64,000 nucleotides of DNA from Vibrio sp. UCD-FRSSP16_30 (GCF_001676025.1 NZ_LZFW01000007.1:20954-84953), one strand, 5' to 3'; counted from the first letter of the stretch, positions 50,591 to 60,853 are shown. Program-made: numbers and translations. The notes: generated by a model from the sequence alone, not told the origin.

Positions 50591-53182
50591 GTGAAACATA
50601 ATCTTAGTTTGCTCTCACTATCTATTGTTGTTGCTCTAGGTGGATTAACAGCATGTCATGACAACAACGCATCCGAACACGCTGCATCAGTAACTACACC
50701 CAAGGTTACTGATGCAACACAAGCCGCTAAGACGACACAAACCGTTGATAATAAAGATCAAACTAAAAATGAAGTCACGACCCCAGAGCTGTTACCTGCA
50801 ACTGATCTCACTCAATATGTTGACCCTTTCATCGGCACAGCGAAAACAGGCCATACTCATCCAGGAGCTATAGCGCCTAATGGTATGATTCAAATGACAC
50901 CGATTACCGATGATATGAAAAAAGACTGGTGGGCAGTTTGTTCTGGATATTATGACGACTTTGATACGCTAATAGGCTTTGGTCATACCGCTTTGAGCGG
51001 AACCGGTATTGGCGGCTTAGATAACTTCCAAATGCTGCCATTTACCACTGAAAGTATGCCGAACGATGTGGTTATACAAAGCTATCGTCCACATCTAAAT
51101 AAAACCACTGAAGATGCGTCACCGGGTTATTATCATGTGCAAATTAAAGAAGGTAATATTGATGTAAAATTAACCGCAACTGAGCGTATTGGTTATCACC
51201 AATATACTTTTAAAGATGGGGCAAATAAAAAAGTAAGCTTGGTCTTAAATAGTTTTAATAAAGATTATGCTTATAATAAAACTGAAGTGGTCGATAATCG
51301 TACTGTTCGCGTAGAGCAGACATTCCGCTCTTTTGGCACCATTGAACAAACGGTTTATTTTTATGTTCAATTTGATCATGATTTTGTCGATAACCCTGTA
51401 TTCCATAAAGATGATGAGTGGGCCGAAGACGGCGCACTCGTTCTTGATTTCAATACATCGGCTGACTCAGTGAAAGAGCATACCATCAATGCCAAAGTTG
51501 CGATTTCCTACACTAGCGCCCAAGGCGCTGAAAACAACTTTGATAAAGATGCCACGCGAACTTTCGATGAAGCATTAACCTACGTTAAGGCTGAATGGAA
51601 TAAAAAACTCAATGAAACAAAAGTTGCCGGTGGTACTAAAGATGAGTTAACCACCTTCTATACCGCGCTATATCACACCAACGTTGCACCACATATATTC
51701 CAAGACTCAGACGGTCAATACCGCACAATGGATCGTGGTAACTTTGCAGAGATTAAACAAGCACCTGCAGACTCACCCGTATTTAGTGTCTATTCATTGT
51801 GGGATACATTCCGCGCTTTACACCCACTAAAAACCATTCTTGAGCCAAAACATGCCGTTGAACTCGCCAAAGATTTGGTTAGAAAATACCAAGAAGGTGG
51901 CATCTTGCCTAAATGGGAACTACACGGTGATTACACAGGTACCATGGTGGCCTACCCTGCTGTTGCCGTCATTGCCGATGCCATTACTAAGTTCCCCGAT
52001 CAATTTACCGACCAAGAAAAACAAACAGCTCTTGAAGCCGCACTGCGCTCATCTGTGTATAAGAGTGAAGATGAAGTCAATGATTATGGCTGGGAAAATT
52101 ACGGCAGCGTACAAAAACCAAACTTGAAGTTTGTTGACGGCTCACAGCTTGCAGATGGTACGCCTACCACCGCAGAGTGTGACCCATTAGCATCAGCAAA
52201 AGACTCTTTATGTGGCTTTGTCCCGGCCAAAGGTCATCCTAATGGAAATAACGAATCCGTATCCTATGGTTTAGAAATGGCCAACTTTGACCATGCCATT
52301 GTCAACATAGCAAAAGCGGCACATAACGATGACGTAGTGAAAACCTATCAGCGTCGTTCGCAGTACTGGCATAAATACTGGAACGCATCGAATCCAAACG
52401 ATGCAAATGAAAACTGGCAAGAAAAATACAATATGACGGGATTCATGCGCCCAATTTGGTCAGAAGGTGACTGGTCTACCTCTGATGATGGTGTGTTCCA
52501 TCCATATCAAACCGTACATGAAACAGGAGATTATACTGAAGGCACCGCATGGCAGTGGACTTGGTTTGTACCTCAAGATGTTGAGGGTTTAAAACAAGTT
52601 ATGGGCGGCAATGATGATTTCTTAAGTAACCTTAACGAAGTATTCTCTAATCAATGTACTAGCACTGATGCTTCTGAATGTACTAAAACTGCTGATATGA
52701 CCGGGATGATTGGGCAAGTGGCATTTGGCAACGAACCATCACACCATATTCCTTTCTTGTATAACTGGTCGAGTGAACCATGGCACACTCAAGAAGTAGT
52801 AGACCAAATTCAACACACGTTATATGGAACAGGTCACGGTGATATTGCGGGTAACGAAGATGTGGGTCAAATGTCTGCATGGTATGTCATGTCTGCTATG
52901 GGCTTATATCAAGTCAGTGGCTCCGATCCTGTGTTGACCGTAGCACGCCCTATCTTTGATAAGGTACAAGTGCCTATGGGAGACGGTGTATTCACCATTA
53001 TTTCTGACAATAATAGTGCTAACAATAAGTACATTAAGTCAGTGACCATTAATGGTAAATCTCTGCACAAAAACTTCACTTTTGATTTTGCAGAATTAAA
53101 AGCAGGTGGCACCCTTCATTTTGTGATGACCGATGATGTCAAACAAGCCATGAAGCCAGAACAACTCACTAAAGGCGCATAA
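50591..53182 (+). CDS. GH92 alpha-mannosidase lipoprotein
   Basis: This 863-residue enzyme belongs to glycoside hydrolase family 92, calcium-dependent exo-alpha-mannosidases. A lipobox (GGLTAC) follows the signal peptide. Family motifs include VDPFIGTAKTGHTHPGA near the start, IGFGHTALSGTG, YSLWDTFRALHPL, and GNEPSHHIPFLYNW and GNEDVGQMSAWYV near the end. The GTG start has AGGAAG upstream. It would release mannose for the divergent PTS and ManA. Confidence 0.93.
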   Translation: MKHNLSLLSLSIVVALGGLTACHDNNASEHAASVTTPKVTDATQAAKTTQTVDNKDQTKNEVTTPELLPATDLTQYVDPFIGTAKTGHTHPGAIAPNGMIQMTPITDDMKKDWWAVCSGYYDDFDTLIGFGHTALSGTGIGGLDNFQMLPFTTESMPNDVVIQSYRPHLNKTTEDASPGYYHVQIKEGNIDVKLTATERIGYHQYTFKDGANKKVSLVLNSFNKDYAYNKTEVVDNRTVRVEQTFRSFGTIEQTVYFYVQFDHDFVDNPVFHKDDEWAEDGALVLDFNTSADSVKEHTINAKVAISYTSAQGAENNFDKDATRTFDEALTYVKAEWNKKLNETKVAGGTKDELTTFYTALYHTNVAPHIFQDSDGQYRTMDRGNFAEIKQAPADSPVFSVYSLWDTFRALHPLKTILEPKHAVELAKDLVRKYQEGGILPKWELHGDYTGTMVAYPAVAVIADAITKFPDQFTDQEKQTALEAALRSSVYKSEDEVNDYGWENYGSVQKPNLKFVDGSQLADGTPTTAECDPLASAKDSLCGFVPAKGHPNGNNESVSYGLEMANFDHAIVNIAKAAHNDDVVKTYQRRSQYWHKYWNASNPNDANENWQEKYNMTGFMRPIWSEGDWSTSDDGVFHPYQTVHETGDYTEGTAWQWTWFVPQDVEGLKQVMGGNDDFLSNLNEVFSNQCTSTDASECTKTADMTGMIGQVAFGNEPSHHIPFLYNWSSEPWHTQEVVDQIQHTLYGTGHGDIAGNEDVGQMSAWYVMSAMGLYQVSGSDPVLTVARPIFDKVQVPMGDGVFTIISDNNSANNKYIKSVTINGKSLHKNFTFDFAELKAGGTLHFVMTDDVKQAMKPEQLTKGA

Positions 53183-53210
53183 TTAAGTTACTGTAATGGC
53201 TATAAATACA

Positions 53211-53240
53211 ACAGGCTAGCACAATGCTAGCCTGTTTTTT
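53211..53240 (+). terminator. Terminator of the alpha-mannosidase gene
   Basis: The 11-bp stem ACAGGCTAGCA / TGCTAGCCTGT is followed by a T run. Confidence 0.92.
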
Positions 53241-53246
53241 GTCATT

Positions 53247-53272
53247 AAAAAAGGCAGCATAATAATGCTGCC
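53247..53272 (-). terminator. Terminator of the hibernation factor gene
   Basis: The stem GGCAGCAT / ATGCTGCC with a four-base loop is followed by six T residues on the minus strand. Confidence 0.9.
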
Positions 53273-53295
53273 CTTTAAAAATCTAGCGAGTTAAG

Positions 53296-53652
53296 TTAAA
53301 CCAACTTCATTTCCTGAATAATATCTGAAGCAATTTCTGGTTTAGTACTGGTTGGCTTTTCATGCAAATCGGATTTTAATTGCCCTTTACGGTTACGCAG
53401 CCCTGTTTCTAGTTTTTTCAAGGTCGTTGCAATGGCTGGATACATAACGTCGTTGCTTGATTTTGCCGAAACTCTGACACCTTCATAGTTGGTGAAAATT
53501 TCCACTTCGTGATGGCCATGCTCTTTAGTAATGATAATGTCGCAACTGATCAATTGAGGATAGTGACTTTCAATTTTATCGAACTTACTTTCGATCTCTT
53601 TGCGTGAATCTTCGGTAACTGATACATGATGTGTTTGAATATTTACTTTCAT
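53296..53652 (-). CDS. Ribosome hibernation factor (HPF/RaiA family)
   Basis: This 118-residue protein is a short-form ribosome hibernation factor that binds the decoding centre of resting 70S ribosomes. The fold signature VTEDSRKEIESKFDKIESHYPQ and AKSSNDVMYPAIATTLKKLE is clear. The C-terminal tail (KPEIASDIIQEMKLV) is longer than in HPF and nearer RaiA, which blocks 100S dimers. Confidence 0.9.
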   Translation of the reverse strand: MKVNIQTHHVSVTEDSRKEIESKFDKIESHYPQLISCDIIITKEHGHHEVEIFTNYEGVRVSAKSSNDVMYPAIATTLKKLETGLRNRKGQLKSDLHEKPTSTKPEIASDIIQEMKLV

Positions 53653-54301
53653 TGTCTATACCTTTCTTATCACTCTGTGTCTTAAAACTTAGCAAAGATT
53701 AACGAGGTTCACCAACAATTAGCTTAGACATCTGTGACTGACTTCTGTGTTATTAAATATTATTCTCGTTACCCCTTGAATCTGCATTTGTCCGACCGAA
53801 TATATTGGTCGCAAAGGAAAGTTCAACGTAAAAACCTAATGCAACAGACCTCATAACTTAGCAAAAACTTTAATGTAACAGAGTATATCTGGCATACAGA
53901 GTACTTGTTCGGTTTGGAGATGGGCCTCTCCCTCCTCATTTTACTAAAAATATTTCCTCATTGAATTTATCCCGCAACAACTTCTAGCGTCTACAGCAAA
54001 CACTATCAATAAAATCAAGTGCATAAAGAAGTCATCACCACTAAAACACCTCGAATTCTGATTTAAAAAGAAACAAGCTATTTAATGATTAAAACTGTTT
54101 TTTTACGCAAATAAGGTGTAAAAGTAACGGCATATTGTCCGTTTAGTGGCTATAAAGAAAATCTCGACCTGCGGAGAATGTCACAAAACAAATTATTTTT
54201 AAAAATGCTAATCGAGATTGAAGCTTAATTGTATTACAATAAGCTTTATAAAAATTTTTTATTTGTTCCCCCAACACTACGATTTATTCACGGGAGTTCG
54301 T
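53653..54301. promoter_or_regulatory. Long region between hibernation factor and alginate lyase
   Basis: I see no gene in this 650-base gap. It contains a CGACC-N9-GGTCG dyad at 53793-53811, possibly an operator of the hibernation factor, and the GntR-like site just before the lyase. Confidence 0.45.
54221..54246. promoter_or_regulatory. GntR-like operator before the oligoalginate lyase
   Basis: The arms AAGCTTAATTGTA and TACAATAAGCTT are complementary except for one bulged base. The core TTGTATTACAA looks like sites of GntR-family sugar-acid regulators. It lies about 55 bp upstream of the start codon. Confidence 0.5.
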
Positions 54302-56380
54302 ATGAGCAACGATAAAGCACTTGATGCCATCAGAAAGATGAAGCTAGAGAATGATACGTCAGCTGGTAACCTAGTTGACCTTCTACCGATTGAAGTACAG
54401 AAAAGAGACTTTGACCTTTCATTTCTAGACACTCTTTCAGAAGCACGTCCACGTCTTCTAGTACAAGGTGCAGACCTTGCAGAATTTAAAGCTAAAGTAA
54501 AAGCTGATCCTTCTTACTGCATGTACGATGATTTCATCAAGAACTCTACTGAGAAGTTCTATGAAACAGCACCATTTGAAGAGCCTCAAGCTTACCCACC
54601 AGAAACAGTAGGTAAAGCTTCTCTTTGGCGTCCTTACTGGCGTCAAATGTACGTAGATTGCCAAATGGCAATGAACGCGACTCGTAACCTATCTATTGCT
54701 GGTATTGTTAACGACGACGAAGATCTTATTGCAAAAGCGAAAGCTTGGACTCTAAAACTTGCAACTTACGATCCAGATGGCGTTACATCTCGTGGCTATA
54801 ATGACGAAGCGGCTTTCCGTGTTGTTGCAGCTATGGCTTGGGGTTACGACTGGTTAAACGCGCACTTCACTGACGAAGAACGTGAAATTGTTAAAAATGC
54901 ACTGATCACTCGTCTAGACGAAATCATGCACCACCTTAAAGTGACGGTTGACCTACTGAACAACCCACTTAACAGCCACGGTGTTCGTTCAATTTCTTCT
55001 GCTATTATCCCAACGTGTATCGCGCTTTACCACGATCACCCTAAAGCAGGCGAATACATCGCATACGCACTAGAGTACTACGCAGTACATTACCCACCAT
55101 GGGGCGGTGAAGACGGCGGTTGGGCTGAAGGTCCTGACTACTGGAACACACAAACTGCATTCCTAGGCGAAGCATTTGACCTATTGAAAGCTTACTGTGG
55201 TGTAGACATGTTTAACAAAACATTCTACGAAAACACAGGTGACTTCCCACTATACTGCATGCCTGTTCACTCTAAGCGCGCAAGCTTCTGTGACCAGTCT
55301 TCAATTGGTGATTTCCCAGGTCTAAAACTGGCTTACAACATCAAGCACTACGCTGGTGTTAACCAAAAACCAGAATACGTTTGGTACTACAACCAACTTA
55401 AAGGCCGTGATACTGAAGCGCACACTAAATTCTACAACTTCGGTTGGTGGGACTTCGGCTACGACGATCTTCGTTTCAACATCCTTTGGGATGCACCAGA
55501 AGAGAAAGCGCCTTCAAACGATCCATTGTTGAAAGTATTCCCAATCACTGGTTGGGCTGCATTCCACAACAAGATGACTGAGCGTGACGAACACATCCAC
55601 ATGGTATTCAAGTGTTCTCCATTTGGCTCTATCAGCCACTCTCATGGTGATCAAAACGCATTTACTCTACATGCATTTGGCGAAACTCTTGCGTCTGTTA
55701 CTGGCTACTACGGTGGTTTCGGTGTGGACATGCATACTAAATGGCGTCGTCATACGTTCTCTAAAAACCTTCCTCTATTCGGTGGTAAAGGTCAGTACGG
55801 CGAGAACAAAAACACCAAGTTTGAAGGTCACCAAGACCGTTACTGTATCGAAGCTGGTGGTAACATCACCGATTACGATACTGAATCTGATATCAAAATG
55901 GTTGAAGGTGATGCAACTGCATCATACAAATTCTTTGTTCCAGAAATCGAATCTTACAAACGTAAAGTTTGGTTTGTTCAAGGTAAAGTATTTGTAATGC
56001 AAGACAAGGCAACTCTTTCTGAAGAGAAAGACATGACTTGGTTAATGCACACAACTTACACTAACGAAGTGGCTGACAAGTCATTCACTATTCGTGGTGA
56101 AAATGCGCACCTTGATGTTAACTTCATCAACGAGTCAGCAGACAACATCACTTCTGTGAAAAATGTTGAAGGCTTCGGTGAAGTAGACCCATACGAATAC
56201 GAAGGTCTAGAAATCCACCGTCACGTTGAAGTGGAATTCAAAGCATCTAAAGAGCACAACATTCTGACTCTACTTGTTCCTAATAAGAACAACGGTGAGC
56301 AAATTGAAGTGTCTCACAAGTTAGTTGGCAACACGCTAGAACTAACAGTAGATGGCGAAACAGCAACTATCGAACTTTAA
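54302..56380 (+). CDS. PL15-type exo-oligoalginate lyase
   Basis: This 692-residue protein has an alpha/alpha toroid N-terminal domain and a C-terminal beta domain of the heparinase II/III type. It resembles PL15 oligoalginate lyases (OalA of Vibrio splendidus), which cut alginate oligomers to 4-deoxy-L-erythro-5-hexoseulose uronate. Key stretches are NPLNSHGVRSISSA, PPWGGEDGGWAEGPDYW and SISHSHGDQNAFTLHAFGE. No signal peptide is seen, so it acts in the cytoplasm. The ATG has GGGAG five bases upstream. Smooth codon usage suggests high expression. Confidence 0.82.
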   Translation: MSNDKALDAIRKMKLENDTSAGNLVDLLPIEVQKRDFDLSFLDTLSEARPRLLVQGADLAEFKAKVKADPSYCMYDDFIKNSTEKFYETAPFEEPQAYPPETVGKASLWRPYWRQMYVDCQMAMNATRNLSIAGIVNDDEDLIAKAKAWTLKLATYDPDGVTSRGYNDEAAFRVVAAMAWGYDWLNAHFTDEEREIVKNALITRLDEIMHHLKVTVDLLNNPLNSHGVRSISSAIIPTCIALYHDHPKAGEYIAYALEYYAVHYPPWGGEDGGWAEGPDYWNTQTAFLGEAFDLLKAYCGVDMFNKTFYENTGDFPLYCMPVHSKRASFCDQSSIGDFPGLKLAYNIKHYAGVNQKPEYVWYYNQLKGRDTEAHTKFYNFGWWDFGYDDLRFNILWDAPEEKAPSNDPLLKVFPITGWAAFHNKMTERDEHIHMVFKCSPFGSISHSHGDQNAFTLHAFGETLASVTGYYGGFGVDMHTKWRRHTFSKNLPLFGGKGQYGENKNTKFEGHQDRYCIEAGGNITDYDTESDIKMVEGDATASYKFFVPEIESYKRKVWFVQGKVFVMQDKATLSEEKDMTWLMHTTYTNEVADKSFTIRGENAHLDVNFINESADNITSVKNVEGFGEVDPYEYEGLEIHRHVEVEFKASKEHNILTLLVPNKNNGEQIEVSHKLVGNTLELTVDGETATIEL

Positions 56381-56406
56381 TTCTTCGATAAGTTAAGCTA
56401 ATTAGC

Positions 56407-56440
56407 AAAGGCCCTAGATAGATTATCTAGGGCCTTTTTT
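56407..56440 (+). terminator. Terminator of the alginate lyase gene
   Basis: The 14-bp stem AAAGGCCCTAGATA / TATCTAGGGCCTTT with a three-base loop is followed by a T run. Confidence 0.93.
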
Positions 56441-56600
56441 ATTACATCAAATATTCTGTTCTGACGAAATACGCAGCCATGATTGTATCAATATTGAGCA
56501 TACACTTGAATAATGTGACTTATTTATAAATTATTGTTCGAAACTTTGACATCGGTGCTGTATGTTTAAAAACAATCTGTTAGAGATGCCGAGGAACAAG

Positions 56601-57494
56601 ATGGCTAAACACTTCGATAATTTTTATATCTTTTGCCAAGTCGTAAAATTAGGCAGTATGAAAGCCGCAAGTGAAGAGCTTGAAATACCGTTATCAACGG
56701 TAAGCAGACGCATCTCTACTCTAGAAGAAGACGTCAACGCTAAACTATTTATTCGCTCAAAAACCAGCTTGTACCCAACCAGTACTGGTGAGCAATATTA
56801 CCATCGACTCGCCCCTCACTTCCTCAATCTTGCTGAAGAAATTGATAACATCAATAATGATAAAAATGATATTTCTGGAAGAGTCTCTATCGACTGTACC
56901 GATTTTGTTTATCAGTACTTCATTAAAGAAAAAATGGAAGAGTTACTGAAAAAATATCCTAAGTTAAAGCTGAAATTCATTCCTGCATCAGATACATCGA
57001 CCTTGGATTCAGATGCCGATATTGGAGTACTCGTTGGCGACCTTCCAGACAGTAATCTCATTGCCAAAAAACTCATGTCGATTAATCTCAAAGTCGTGGC
57101 ATCACCTAAGTTTCAATCAACACCACCAACGACACTGGCTCAACTAAAAGAGTTGGATTACATCGCCCATTTGCAACATCAAACGATCACAGGCTATAAC
57201 ACCAACACTCAAAATCTTGAGACAGTGAAGCTTTACCCTAAAATCTCACTCACTAGCGCGCAATCTGTCGTGGAAATGGCAACAGATAACTTTGGCTTTG
57301 CTCTTGTTTCAGAATTCATTGCTGAGGACGCCCTGAAGCGCGGTAAGTTAGTTGAGTGGATGAGTGACTATGAATTCCCTAGCCGAGATATTTCGTTGGT
57401 ATACCGCTATAGAGCGAGAAAAACCAATGCACAGCAAGTGGTTATTGATGCCATCGTCGCAGGGTTCAATCAGTTCAAAGAGACATTAAACTAA
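56601..57494 (+). CDS. LysR-family transcriptional regulator
   Basis: This 297-residue protein has the LysR helix-turn-helix (GSMKAASEELEIPLSTVSRRI) and an effector-binding domain. I chose the ATG with GAGGA five bases upstream. It follows the alginate lyase on the same strand, past a terminator. Whether it controls that gene is unknown. Confidence 0.9.
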   Translation: MAKHFDNFYIFCQVVKLGSMKAASEELEIPLSTVSRRISTLEEDVNAKLFIRSKTSLYPTSTGEQYYHRLAPHFLNLAEEIDNINNDKNDISGRVSIDCTDFVYQYFIKEKMEELLKKYPKLKLKFIPASDTSTLDSDADIGVLVGDLPDSNLIAKKLMSINLKVVASPKFQSTPPTTLAQLKELDYIAHLQHQTITGYNTNTQNLETVKLYPKISLTSAQSVVEMATDNFGFALVSEFIAEDALKRGKLVEWMSDYEFPSRDISLVYRYRARKTNAQQVVIDAIVAGFNQFKETLN

Positions 57495-57635
57495 GCGTAT
57501 CCATCGCGTATTTTGTCTTAAAACAAATAACCCTGCTTATTTTATGGTTAATTGTCATTCTGAGACTTCAATTGCACTCTTTTTTGTTAAATACCACTAT
57601 GCTTAATAGTGTTATCTAACATGGGGGGTGCCATT

Positions 57636-58064
57636 ATGAAATACCAACATATTTTAGTCGCTCTGGAACTATCAGAAGACAGTAAACTGGTCATTGATCG
57701 CGCGATATCATTGGCTAAAGTGTTCGATGCTGATGTTTCATTTGTTCATATTGATGGGTCACATGGGGAAATTTATCCTGAATTAATCGATATTCAAACG
57801 GATAAACAACAACCGCCAATTAAACAGGTGTCATTAGAGAAGCTGAAACAGCTCACCGATGGTATTGAGCAACCTATCAAGCATTTCCTTATTGGTACTG
57901 GCGATCTCAGTGACAAACTACCGCAGACCATTGGCCAATACGGTTGTGACCTTCTAGTATGTGGGCATCACCATGATTTTTGGAGTCGTATCATCTCCTA
58001 CTCCAAACATCTCATTCACAACTCGCCGGTTGATATTTTAGTTGTACCTTTAAAAGACGATTAG
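57636..58064 (+). CDS. Universal stress protein (UspA family)
   Basis: This 142-residue protein has the Usp fold, starting KYQHILVALELSEDSKLVIDRA and ending DLLVCGHHHDFWSR ... VDILVVPLKDD. The C-terminal loop lacks the Gly-x9-Gly-Ser/Thr of ATP-binding members, so it is nearer UspA proper. The ATG follows GGGGGT. Confidence 0.92.
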   Translation: MKYQHILVALELSEDSKLVIDRAISLAKVFDADVSFVHIDGSHGEIYPELIDIQTDKQQPPIKQVSLEKLKQLTDGIEQPIKHFLIGTGDLSDKLPQTIGQYGCDLLVCGHHHDFWSRIISYSKHLIHNSPVDILVVPLKDD

Positions 58065-58262
58065 CTGCTTATCTAAAGTCATAGCAAATAAGCACTGCTA
58101 GTGTCATTTAAAACAGCAAACCATACAAACGTCACTTAATTTTCGATTTAGCTAATCGGTCTTCTATGTGGCGTTTATTTTTGGGTCACACCAATCGCCC
58201 AATAACTCAACGACCCAGACAAACAAATAAGCAACCCATCCCTTATCACGTTAACGACTGGC

Positions 58263-58281
58263 GTTATGTTATGATGCCATC
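58263..58281. promoter_or_regulatory. Weak Zur-like site before the ZrgA-like gene
   Basis: The sequence GTTATGTTATGATGCC has one good ATGTTA half-site but a poor second half. The downstream gene family is zinc-regulated in V. cholerae, which is the only reason to list it. Confidence 0.25.
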
Positions 58282-58356
58282 TTTACTTCACATGACATAA
58301 CCACGCTGTAAATCACAGTTAGTACTTTGTCACTGATCATTTAAAATGGCTACTTC

Positions 58357-58929
58357 ATGTCGAAAATCCGCATTATTGGTTTCATTATTAGCCTAGTCAT
58401 CTCTAATTCGTGTTTTTCTGAAGGCTTTCGACAGCATGGAGCACATGTACATGGTTATGTACTATTTGATGTTGCCCAAGACAATAATGACTTATTAATC
58501 GATATTGTCTCACCAGGAATGGATGTCATCGGATTTGAGCATGATGTCAATACAGCGGATGAAGCTAAAGTAATGGCGAATGCCATGCAGATATTGCAGC
58601 AGCCAAATGCTATTGTCTCTATTAATCAGCAAGCACAATGCACCGTTTCAGATAGTACTGTGCAAACCTTTAAAAGCTTGCCACCGACAGATGTGGCAAC
58701 TGAACAAAACAGTGCCGTACATAACCCATTTGTAGATCATAACACTCATAATAACTTTGATATTCAATATCACTTCACTTGCCAATCCCCACAACAATTA
58801 AACCAAATAGCAGTGCATTGGTTTGATCACTTTACTAATAGCAAAGTGATCACTGTGAACTACATTGGTGAACAGGGTCAATTAGCACTGTCTCTTGATC
58901 CTCAGCATACGGTGATTCATTTCAACTAA
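58357..58929 (+). CDS. ZrgA/DUF2796-like periplasmic zinc protein
   Basis: This 190-residue protein has a signal peptide and a His-rich start (FRQHGAHVHGYVLFDVAQ), then the DUF2796 core (LLIDIVSPGMDVIGFEHDV). ZrgA helps zinc uptake in V. cholerae with ZrgB-E. A His-rich loop (HNPFVDHNTHNN) is short compared with ZrgA. No zrgBCDE genes follow; instead eptA is next. Confidence 0.78.
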   Translation: MSKIRIIGFIISLVISNSCFSEGFRQHGAHVHGYVLFDVAQDNNDLLIDIVSPGMDVIGFEHDVNTADEAKVMANAMQILQQPNAIVSINQQAQCTVSDSTVQTFKSLPPTDVATEQNSAVHNPFVDHNTHNNFDIQYHFTCQSPQQLNQIAVHWFDHFTNSKVITVNYIGEQGQLALSLDPQHTVIHFN

Positions 58930-59135
58930 TGTTTTACACATCGTGCTCGCTCACCAATGCATGGCAAATACAATCTTAGTTTTACCTTCGTAAATTATCA
59001 TGCAAGCTTGTTATTTTGCGACATACTTATACCAATCGTAGTAAGTCACTGATCATCCTAGATAGTTTGGTTCATTTACTTAAAGTGACGGGATTAGCTG
59101 TAGAATCGCAGCTAGCGCTGTATGGAGGTTACTTA

Positions 59136-60758
59136 ATGAAAGCATTCTCACGCATGATAACGCCACAATATCGGTTGATATGGCTGTGCGCCATTTTATT
59201 TTCAGCATTATTCAACTGGGCTTTTTTTAAACACTTTACCCAAGCCTTCCCAATTAATGACGGAAACACTGGTTTTCTTATCAGTGTCTGTGTTTTCTTG
59301 GTTGCGGCTCATGCATTGGTATTCTCGCTATTAGGCGGGCGGTTATTTACCAAGATTGTTCTTAGTCTTGGTTTTTTTATTGGCGCAAGTGCGGCTTATT
59401 TTTCGTGGACTTATGGCGTGGTTATCGATAAAACCATGTTGCAGAATATGCTGGAAACGGACAGCGCTGAAGCCTTTGGTCTGCTATCAGTCGAGCTTAT
59501 TTTTGTTATTGTCGCTGGCGCTGTTCTGCCTACTTTTCTCATTTTTAGATCATCGATTAATTATCAATCCATCTTGCTTGAGTCTAGAGCTAAAATACTC
59601 TCTATTATATTGGCCATCTTCATCATTTTATTATCAATGGTGCCATTTTCTGCAAACTACGCTTCATTCTTTCGTGAGTATAAAAGCGTCCGATTTTACT
59701 CTGCGCCATTATTTCCAATCTACTCTGCCGGAAAATATTTTAAGCATAATCACAAAGACTTACTCAAACCTGCGAGTGAAATGCTCAATCTTGCCTCTGA
59801 TGCTAAAGTTGTTCACGCCAATAAAAATAAGCATAACCTCATCATACTCATTGTGGGTGAAACAGGTCGAGCCGATCACTTTTCGTTAAATGGCTATTCA
59901 CGCGAAACCAACCCACTACTAAGTAAACGCAAAGGTGTGATCAGTTTTTCAGATATGACGAGTTGCGGGACATCAACCGCGGTATCTGTTCCTTGCATGT
60001 TTTCACCCGATAAACGCAAAGACTTTAACAGCAAATCAATCTATGACGAACTGAATGCTTTAGATGCCTTAAAAGCCAATAATGTTGCGATTTTATGGCG
60101 CGATAATAACTCGTCATCAAAAGGAGTAGCAGAACGAGTTGAGTATCAAGGCTATAGGTCCTCAAAGCTCAATACTATCTGTGACCCAGAATGTCGTGAT
60201 ACCGGTATGTTGGTTGGTCTAGATGACTACGTAAAGCAACACTCTAACCAAGATATAGTGGTAGTACTGCACTCTATGGGCAGTCATGGGCCAGAATATT
60301 ACAAACGTTACCCTGCTAAGTTCGAGAAATTCACACCAGTGTGTAAAAGCAATCAGTTGGAAAAATGTTCAAGTGAAAAAATCATCAATGCTTATGACAA
60401 CACCATATTATTCACTGACTATTTCATCGATCAAAGTATTAATTGGCTCGATAACTATTCAACACAATATGAGACCGCACTGCTGTATATGAGTGATCAT
60501 GGCGAGTCACTGGGTGAGGATGATATCTATCTACACGGTATGCCGTATGCTTTTGCACCAAAAGTACAAAAACATGTCGCCGCTCTTGCGTGGTTAAATG
60601 ATTCTTCACCTTTCAAGTATGAAGACGTAGTAAAAAATAAGGATATGGCCTTTTCACAAGACAATTATTACTGCTCGGTGCTGTCATTATTGGAAGTTCA
60701 AACAACGGAATGTGCTAACAAAGATTCCATCTTTTTTAAACGCCCTACCGCACAATAA
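59136..60758 (+). CDS. eptA: Lipid A phosphoethanolamine transferase EptA
   Basis: This inner-membrane enzyme adds phosphoethanolamine to lipid A, which lowers affinity for polymyxins and host peptides. Five membrane segments precede a periplasmic sulfatase-like domain. Zinc and catalytic motifs include VGETGRADHFSLNGY, the nucleophilic Thr in SCGTSTAVSVPCMF and SDHGESLGE. About 540 residues. I chose the ATG with GGAGG upstream; a longer in-frame start has no ribosome site and includes part of a repeat. Confidence 0.93.
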   Translation: MKAFSRMITPQYRLIWLCAILFSALFNWAFFKHFTQAFPINDGNTGFLISVCVFLVAAHALVFSLLGGRLFTKIVLSLGFFIGASAAYFSWTYGVVIDKTMLQNMLETDSAEAFGLLSVELIFVIVAGAVLPTFLIFRSSINYQSILLESRAKILSIILAIFIILLSMVPFSANYASFFREYKSVRFYSAPLFPIYSAGKYFKHNHKDLLKPASEMLNLASDAKVVHANKNKHNLIILIVGETGRADHFSLNGYSRETNPLLSKRKGVISFSDMTSCGTSTAVSVPCMFSPDKRKDFNSKSIYDELNALDALKANNVAILWRDNNSSSKGVAERVEYQGYRSSKLNTICDPECRDTGMLVGLDDYVKQHSNQDIVVVLHSMGSHGPEYYKRYPAKFEKFTPVCKSNQLEKCSSEKIINAYDNTILFTDYFIDQSINWLDNYSTQYETALLYMSDHGESLGEDDIYLHGMPYAFAPKVQKHVAALAWLNDSSPFKYEDVVKNKDMAFSQDNYYCSVLSLLEVQTTECANKDSIFFKRPTAQ

Positions 60759-60831
60759 TCAAAGCTTGCTGTTGAATTAGGTAATGGCTTTGATTAGATA
60801 GAGCTTACATAAGGTGTTCACCATCCAGATA

Positions 60832-60853
60832 AAGTGTCGGCCGGGCGACACTT
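60832..60853 (+). terminator. Hairpin after eptA
   Basis: The 8-bp stem AAGTGTCG / CGACACTT with a six-base GC-rich loop follows eptA. The T tract is weak. Confidence 0.55.
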
